A DNA stretch of 54,404 nt from an uncultured Acidobacteriota bacterium (lineage in GTDB: Bacteria; Acidobacteriota; Vicinamibacteria; Marinacidobacterales; SMYC01), in the NCBI GenBank assembly GCA_947259165.1, contig CAMYKY010000038.1:1-54404 (forward strand), read 5' to 3'. Within the stretch, counting starts at the first letter, position 1; each line of letters begins with the position of its first letter. The notes under the pieces are model-generated. The model was not told the origin of the DNA, did no database searches, and worked only from the letters and a program-made list of their open reading frames with translations. Positions 50,030-54,404 of the stretch are shown piece by piece. The position numbers were made by a program, and so were the translations under genes.

Positions 50030-50464
50030 ATGGCGAAAATCAAGTTGGTGAAGTGTACGCTCCGCTCTCCCGGAGATGCACCCGCCGCACGTTTCGTGCC
50101 TCTTCGCGAGTTCCGACTTTGGAAATACTACATGACGCACGCTCATCAGAAAATCGTGGACGGTGAAGAGATCTCCATTTGGGTCGACGCAGAAAGCTAC
50201 GGCGAGCAGCCACCGACCCAAGCGCGACCCCTTGAAGCCGTCATGCGCGTCGACCTGCAGTACTGGGATCAAGACCTCAACACCGCGACCTCGATCCAGC
50301 GGTTCTTCCCGCTCGATGACTACGATACGATCCGGGATCTGTTCCTCGAGCATTTTCCCGACCACCCCCCTACGGACGGTCGCGCGATGGCTGCATCCAA
50401 GAAAGTGACCGAGACGCGCGGCTACTATCTCCACCCGCGAATGCCCCACGTCCGCGATACGTAG
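50030..50464 (+). CDS. Hypothetical protein
   Basis: A 144-residue soluble protein that I do not recognise. It has no signal or membrane segment. It is rich in aromatic and charged residues (REFRLWKYYMTHAHQKI, LQYWDQDLNTATSIQRFFPL, DYDTIRDLFLEHFPDHPPTD). The compositional coding bias matches its neighbours and the codons are well behaved, so it is probably real. The Shine-Dalgarno is poor (GGGGAGA 10 nt before ATG). It stands alone between pgsA and the hydrolase. Confidence 0.6.
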   Translation: MAKIKLVKCTLRSPGDAPAARFVPLREFRLWKYYMTHAHQKIVDGEEISIWVDAESYGEQPPTQARPLEAVMRVDLQYWDQDLNTATSIQRFFPLDDYDTIRDLFLEHFPDHPPTDGRAMAASKKVTETRGYYLHPRMPHVRDT

Positions 50465-50539
50465 AATGTCGTCACCCGCAACTGTGAGCTGAACGTACCC
50501 GTCCCGATCCGTAGCTCCGTGCCCGTACTTGAAACCGAT

Positions 50540-51478
50540 TTAAGGCGCCCCCACCTGAGCCTTCGGCGCTAAACCCGCCGCCGACAAAAACTCCGTCACC
50601 AGCGCCTCGTAACCGTCCGGATCTGTACGATAGGCCGCGCCGTGCGAGGCTCCGGGAAACGAGTGGAATCGGCTTTGCTCGTTCGTGGACGCCGCCCAAA
50701 GTTGGCGCTGTAGCTCCGCCGGCATTCGACGGTCGTCTTCGCCTGCCACGATCAGTATGGGCCGATCTCCGATCGCGCCAATGACACGGGCGAGATCGAA
50801 TTCCTCGGGATCAAAATCCGCCTGCATCCCGAGAAAAAACAGAAGCGAGCTCCCGATCGGAAAACGTGGGAGGCCAAAGAGCAGGTCCAGGTGATGGACC
50901 ACGGTGTGCTCCAGACTCGAAAACGAGCTGTCGGCAATGACCGCTGCAATCTCAGTCGACTCCGCCGCCGCCAGAAGCGACGCGGCAGCGCCCATCGAAA
51001 CTCCGTACAGCACGACTTTGCGACCGGGCTTTTGTGAACGGAGAAACTCGGCGGCGCCGAGAAGATCCTGTCGTTCATGGAAGCCGAGCGACACTTTGTC
51101 GCCCTCACTGTCGCCATGACGCCGGAAGTCGACCACGAGCGTGTCGTAGCCCTGCTGGCGAAAAAACGCCGCGCGATCGAGCACTTCCCGCCGTGAACGG
51201 AACAGTCCGTGACCGCACGCGATGGCGACGTCCGAGCTCGCACCGCCCAGAAACCAACCCGACAACGAGACGCCGTCGGTGGACGAGAGCGAGACCTCTT
51301 CGAATTCGAGCCCATAGTCGGCCGGAGACGACGTGAGCTCACGATCCATGGGGCGGGTTCCGGCACGGGTGACGAGACGCGCCAGCAAATACGGCAGACC
51401 GACCGTCACCACGAGCACCACCGCGATCACGAGTCCAAGCAACATTTTCTTCCAGTGATTTCGAAATGCTGTTAGCAC
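50540..51478 (-). CDS. Membrane-anchored alpha/beta hydrolase
   Basis: A 312-residue protein with one N-terminal membrane segment (LLGLVIAVVLVVTVGLPYLL) and a serine hydrolase domain: STDGVSLSGWFLG, VVDFRRHGDSEGD, nucleophile VLYGVSMGAAASLLA, Asp in ILIVAGEDDRRMP and His in FPGASHGAAYR. It resembles YqkD/BEM46-type proteins. The substrate is unknown. It lies 6 nt behind the MFS gene and probably shares its transcript. Confidence 0.85.
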   Translation of the reverse strand: MLTAFRNHWKKMLLGLVIAVVLVVTVGLPYLLARLVTRAGTRPMDRELTSSPADYGLEFEEVSLSSTDGVSLSGWFLGGASSDVAIACGHGLFRSRREVLDRAAFFRQQGYDTLVVDFRRHGDSEGDKVSLGFHERQDLLGAAEFLRSQKPGRKVVLYGVSMGAAASLLAAAESTEIAAVIADSSFSSLEHTVVHHLDLLFGLPRFPIGSSLLFFLGMQADFDPEEFDLARVIGAIGDRPILIVAGEDDRRMPAELQRQLWAASTNEQSRFHSFPGASHGAAYRTDPDGYEALVTEFLSAAGLAPKAQVGAP

Positions 51479-51484
51479 TCGTTC

Positions 51485-52681
51485 CTAGCTTTCTGCCTCT
51501 GGCTCGTCAATGAACAAAAGGAGAACGAGCGCGGCAATGCTGAAAGCCGAGGTCATGTGGCAGATATGTTGGAAGCCGTACTCGTAGAGAGCGGATGCGA
51601 GCGCCGCGGCGGTCGCACTGCCGCCTTGCGACAACGTATTGCGTAGCGCGACGTAGGCGCCGCGCTCTTCCGGGCTGACTAGTTGGGTCACGAGAGACTG
51701 AAGGGGTGCCACCCGAGCGGCAGCCGCAAGTCCCACGAGTCCAAGCGTCAGGTACAAAGGCGCTCCCCCGGTTTCCGGAACCACGATGAGAAAAAAGGCG
51801 AGCGCGGCGCTTCCCGCGAGAGCGACTCGCAGCTTCCCCACGCGGTCCGCGATCCAGCCCGCCGAAAGGGCGCCGACGAGGCTTGCACTGCCACTAAGAA
51901 GAAAAACGAGCCCGACATCAGTCAGCGACAACCCATAGCGACTTCGGAGATACGCGCCCAGGTACAAGAGAAATCCGGTTAGACCTCCGGTGACGAAAAA
52001 CGCGGAGATAGCGCCGGCGGCGGTTGAGCGGTTCTTCAGGAATCGCGCATAGGCGTGTGGCGCGCGTACCGCCTTGTGCTTGCGCGCCGGCTCATCGAAC
52101 CACATTCCGACCGCAACGGTGACGATCGCGCCGACCGCCGCAAACACAACGTAGTTCGTGCGCCATCCGGCGCGGTCTGCGATCCATGCCGCGAGGGGGA
52201 CCCCCAAGATAGGGGCTGCAAAGTAGGCGGCTGCAACCCACCCCATGGTCCTGCCGCGCCGCTCGTAGGGAACGAGATCCGCGATCGCCGCCACGACCAA
52301 GGCGGAGATGATTCCTGCAGCAGCGCCAGTAACGATCCGGGCGATCACGAAGAGCGCAAACGTCGGAGTCGCCACAACGAACGCACTTCCGATGGAGAAA
52401 ACGGCCCCGGCCGCAATGAGAAACCTGCGACGCCCGGCTCCGTCGGAGAGAGGACCTACGATGAGCGCCGCAATCGCGGCAGCGATCGCGTACCCCACGA
52501 CGGTTCGGCCGACGGACACTTCCGAAGTCCCGAGGCTCACCGCAATCTCGGGAAGGATCGGAGCCAGAAGTTGGTTGTCGACGAGTCCGAGAGTCAGGAG
52601 ACTCACGAGCACGGACACCACCCGAACCTCGGAACCCGCGGCGTCGGGGGTGAGAACTTCTGCTCGTTCGCCGTTGCTCAT
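51485..52681 (-). CDS. MFS transporter, drug/efflux type
   Basis: A 398-residue 12-helix protein. Motif A-like GPLSDGAGRRRFLIAAG follows helix 2 and AGWIADRVGKLRVALAG is its second-half copy. The type is that of the DHA1 drug exporters. ATG 52681 is chosen: it directly precedes the conserved region, while the open frame to 52753 would overlap the divergent iron-sulfur gene. The gap to that gene is 70 nt. Confidence 0.87.
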   Translation of the reverse strand: MSNGERAEVLTPDAAGSEVRVVSVLVSLLTLGLVDNQLLAPILPEIAVSLGTSEVSVGRTVVGYAIAAAIAALIVGPLSDGAGRRRFLIAAGAVFSIGSAFVVATPTFALFVIARIVTGAAAGIISALVVAAIADLVPYERRGRTMGWVAAAYFAAPILGVPLAAWIADRAGWRTNYVVFAAVGAIVTVAVGMWFDEPARKHKAVRAPHAYARFLKNRSTAAGAISAFFVTGGLTGFLLYLGAYLRSRYGLSLTDVGLVFLLSGSASLVGALSAGWIADRVGKLRVALAGSAALAFFLIVVPETGGAPLYLTLGLVGLAAAARVAPLQSLVTQLVSPEERGAYVALRNTLSQGGSATAAALASALYEYGFQHICHMTSAFSIAALVLLLFIDEPEAES

Positions 52682-52751
52682 TGGACCGCTGAATACTAGC
52701 GCATTACCTTGCCGGGGCTCAGAGGCCGGTGATACTATCTCGCCGGCACGC

Positions 52752-53264
52752 ATGAACTACGGCTTCCTCATCGATAATCGCAAGTGCATCGGATGCCACG
52801 CATGCACTGTCGCCTGCAAATCCGAGCACGATACCCCGATCGGCGTCAATCGAACGTGGGTGAAGTACATCGAAAAGGGCGCCTTCCCCAATACGCACCG
52901 AGCCTTCAGCGTCATGCGCTGCAACCATTGTGCAGACTCACCGTGCACGACGATTTGTCCCACGACTGCGCTCTACGCACGCGACGACGGCATCGTCGAT
53001 TTCGACAACCGGCGTTGTATTGGTTGTAAAGCGTGCATCCAGGCTTGCCCCTACGATGCGATCCACATCGACCCGACGAACGGCACCGCGGCGAAATGCA
53101 ACTACTGCGCGCATCGGGTCGAAGTTGGCTTGGAGCCGCCTTGCGTCAACGTCTGCCCGACGCACGCGATCATCTCCGGTGATCTCGAAAACCCTGCGAG
53201 TGAGATATCGACGCTCCTCGCCCTGCACCCCGTCCAGGTCCGCAAGCCCGAAAAAGGTACCTAG
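52752..53264 (+). CDS. DmsB/NrfC-type four-cluster ferredoxin (N-terminal half of an amber-split fusion)
   Basis: 170 residues with 16 cysteines in four groups: CIGCHACTVAC, CNHCADSPCTTIC, CIGCKACIQACP and CNYC plus CVNVCP, enough for four [4Fe-4S] clusters. Such subunits carry electrons between a molybdopterin enzyme and a membrane anchor. The frame stops at TAG 53262 after VRKPEKGT but continues without shift as PKHFYIEGDAASL into the NrfD/DmsC-like half, which is what an unbroken family member would read. The start ATG 52752 marks the family N-terminus; upstream codons belong to the MFS antisense. Confidence 0.9.
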   Translation: MNYGFLIDNRKCIGCHACTVACKSEHDTPIGVNRTWVKYIEKGAFPNTHRAFSVMRCNHCADSPCTTICPTTALYARDDGIVDFDNRRCIGCKACIQACPYDAIHIDPTNGTAAKCNYCAHRVEVGLEPPCVNVCPTHAIISGDLENPASEISTLLALHPVQVRKPEKGT

Positions 53265-54290
53265 CCCAAGCACTTCTACATCGAAGGAGACGCCGCGTCG
53301 CTCACTCCCGGAGCCACTGACAGCGACGGCTCCTATATGTGGAGCGATGCCCCACCGCAGGGTGTCGACCTGGAGGCCTGGCGGATTGCCTCCGAACGGC
53401 ACAGCCAAGAGCAAACCGCCTACGAGGGCAAGACCGAGGGCGCACGCAAGGTCTATGCCACCGCGGAGCCGCATCGTGGAAGCTGGGACAGAACCGTTTC
53501 CGCCTATCTCTTCACCAAGTCGGTGTCCGCGGGGGTCGGGCTCGTTCTCGCGCCCCTCTTGTTGATGGGCGCACCCGTCTCGTCGCAGAGCCTTTTCCCG
53601 GCTGCCCTGCTCGCGCTCGTGTTTTTGGCGCTGACGAACTTGTTGCTCGTCTACAAGCTAGAGCGGCGCGAACGTTTTATCTACGTGCTGATTCGGCCTC
53701 AGTGGCGGTCATGGCTGGTACGAGGCGCTTACATCATGATGGGCTACGGAGCGCTTCAGTCCATTGCGTTTCTGATCGCTTGGACGCGCGGACGCCCCCC
53801 GTCGATCCTCATGGTCCTAATCTTGTTGTTTGCGTTAGGCACGGCCGTCTACAGTGCGTTCTTGTTCAACCAGGCCAAGGGTCGCGATCTTTGGCAAAGT
53901 CCTGTTTTGCCGCTGCACCTGATTTCGCATGCCATCATCGCCGGCGCCGCCGCTCTGGGGCTCGCGGCATTCATGGCCTCGAGTCTGTCTCCACTGCTGC
54001 CCACGATGTCGCGGGTACTCGCGGGCGGTCTTGCAGTGAGCCTGCTCGCCCTCGGCGCCGAGTTTTTCTCCCGGCACCAGACGGCCGACGCCGAAGCGGC
54101 TGCGAAGATGATTACCTCCGGCAAGTTCCGGGTGCGGTTCTGGCTCTGGGTATTCTTTGGCTGCCATCTCGTTCCCATCGTGTTACTCGCCGCGGGCGCG
54201 TTCTTACCGGCCGCCATTCTTGCGCTCGTCGGCATCGCGCTTTTCGAGGACATTTTCGTCGAGGCTGGGCAAGCGTTGCCGCTCGCGTAG
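53265..54290 (+). CDS. NrfD/DmsC-type membrane anchor, in frame behind an amber codon
   Basis: The frame continues for 341 residues after TAG 53262. A soluble linker (PKHFYIEGDAASLTPG, then MWSDAPPQGVDLEAW) leads to eight or so membrane segments, beginning SWDRTVSAYLFTKSVSAGVG. Such anchors bind quinone and the ferredoxin subunit. If translated separately, ATG 53337 is the first ATG but it has no good ribosome site and cuts the linker. Read-through, or a nonsense mutation/sequence error of a single base, would restore a 512-residue fusion. No molybdopterin catalytic subunit lies in the window. Confidence 0.75.
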   Translation, partial: PKHFYIEGDAASLTPGATDSDGSYMWSDAPPQGVDLEAWRIASERHSQEQTAYEGKTEGARKVYATAEPHRGSWDRTVSAYLFTKSVSAGVGLVLAPLLLMGAPVSSQSLFPAALLALVFLALTNLLLVYKLERRERFIYVLIRPQWRSWLVRGAYIMMGYGALQSIAFLIAWTRGRPPSILMVLILLFALGTAVYSAFLFNQAKGRDLWQSPVLPLHLISHAIIAGAAALGLAAFMASSLSPLLPTMSRVLAGGLAVSLLALGAEFFSRHQTADAEAAAKMITSGKFRVRFWLWVFFGCHLVPIVLLAAGAFLPAAILALVGIALFEDIFVEAGQALPLA

Positions 54291-54309
54291 TGCCTAACGT
54301 CGAGTCACA

Positions 54310-54404
54310 ATGAAAAAACAAAAAGCCGACGCGAAGTCGCCAAGCCGCAAAGACGCAACGTGGCTCTCGCCGACGCGGTGCAGAGCTATTTCGGTGGCGT
54401 CTTC
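54310..54404 (+). other. Window end: repeat-like segment or start of a further gene
   Basis: An ATG at 54310 opens a frame (MKKQKADAKSPSRKDATWLS) to the edge. The bases resemble the ACGCAAAG repeat of 29808-29910 (shared CGCAAAGACGCAA at 54344-54356), so it may be a repeat and not a gene. It cannot be settled here. Confidence 0.35.

Noticed and set aside
52308-52751. N-terminal extension of the four-cluster ferredoxin by ~148 codons
   Set aside because: It runs antisense through the MFS gene and lacks similarity to the ferredoxin family; ATG 52752 matches the family start.

Overview
The window is 54.4 kb of GC-rich bacterial chromosome with dense, mostly tight operons. It shows single-copy housekeeping genes (der, priA, gmk, a yicC homologue, ihfA, surE, two tRNA-Pro), a large exopolysaccharide locus and a scatter of decayed mobile elements. 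The mix (MerR-ihfA beside tRNA-Pro and surE, an ECF42/YCII pair, a TAXI-type TRAP transporter, a D-aminoacylase-like amidohydrolase, several copies of one integrase-core IS remnant) fits an Acidobacteriota-like or deltaproteobacterial-grade Gram-negative. No rRNA or ribosomal protein is present to settle this, so the taxon is inference.

Region 1 (1-12.4 kb) is accessory. A five-gene minus-strand operon (methyltransferase, ABC ATPase, fused permease/binding protein of the OpuC type, asparagine-synthetase-like amidotransferase, MarR regulator of the osmolyte type) looks like an osmoadaptation unit. Around it lies a graveyard: three remnants of one IS transposase, an HsdR C-terminal scrap, a phnX gene cut off and joined to a sulfatase tail, a DUF2071 remnant, a ParDE toxin-antitoxin pair, a VapC scrap, an IS91-type remnant and a serine-recombinase C-terminus that ends against tRNA-Pro(CGG). 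An 18-nt piece of that tRNA recurs at 447-464, so the region may once have been an integrated element. A DsbA-like thiol protein and an orphan PilX-like pilus protein appear intact.

Region 2 (12.4-25 kb) is core. It holds tRNA-Pro(CGG), a DUF4870 protein, surE, tRNA-Pro(GGG), merR and ihfA; then der, divergent from an HU gene with a consensus promoter; an M50 protease; a class II cytochrome c-like protein; and the overlapping minus-strand operon msbA-yicC-gmk-udg-priA.

Region 3 (25-40.7 kb) is a surface polysaccharide locus: galE and ugd (with an aminotransferase) on minus, then on plus a GT4, a GT2, two further GT4 enzymes, a polyprenyl-phosphate sugar transferase and a UDP-glucuronate decarboxylase. 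Inserted among them are an amidohydrolase, a SenB-like glycosyltransferase without its selenoneine partners, a MITE-like element, a YCII/ECF42 sigma pair and a PilZ protein. Together UGD and UXS would supply UDP-GlcA and UDP-Xyl, GalE UDP-Gal, and the transferases would assemble the repeat unit. No flippase, polymerase or export porin lies in the window.

Region 4 (40.8-54.4 kb) is mixed: a TAXI-TRAP transporter, an M24 aminopeptidase overlapping an FAD amine oxidase, a secreted hydrolase, an MltF-like lytic transglycosylase lipoprotein, a PgsA-like synthase, a second alpha/beta hydrolase, an MFS exporter, and an iron-sulfur/membrane-anchor redox protein whose fused reading frame is split by one in-frame amber codon. 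Two genes (surE and the ECF42 sigma factor) have no ATG, GTG or TTG that would include their conserved N-termini and seem to use ATT and CTG.
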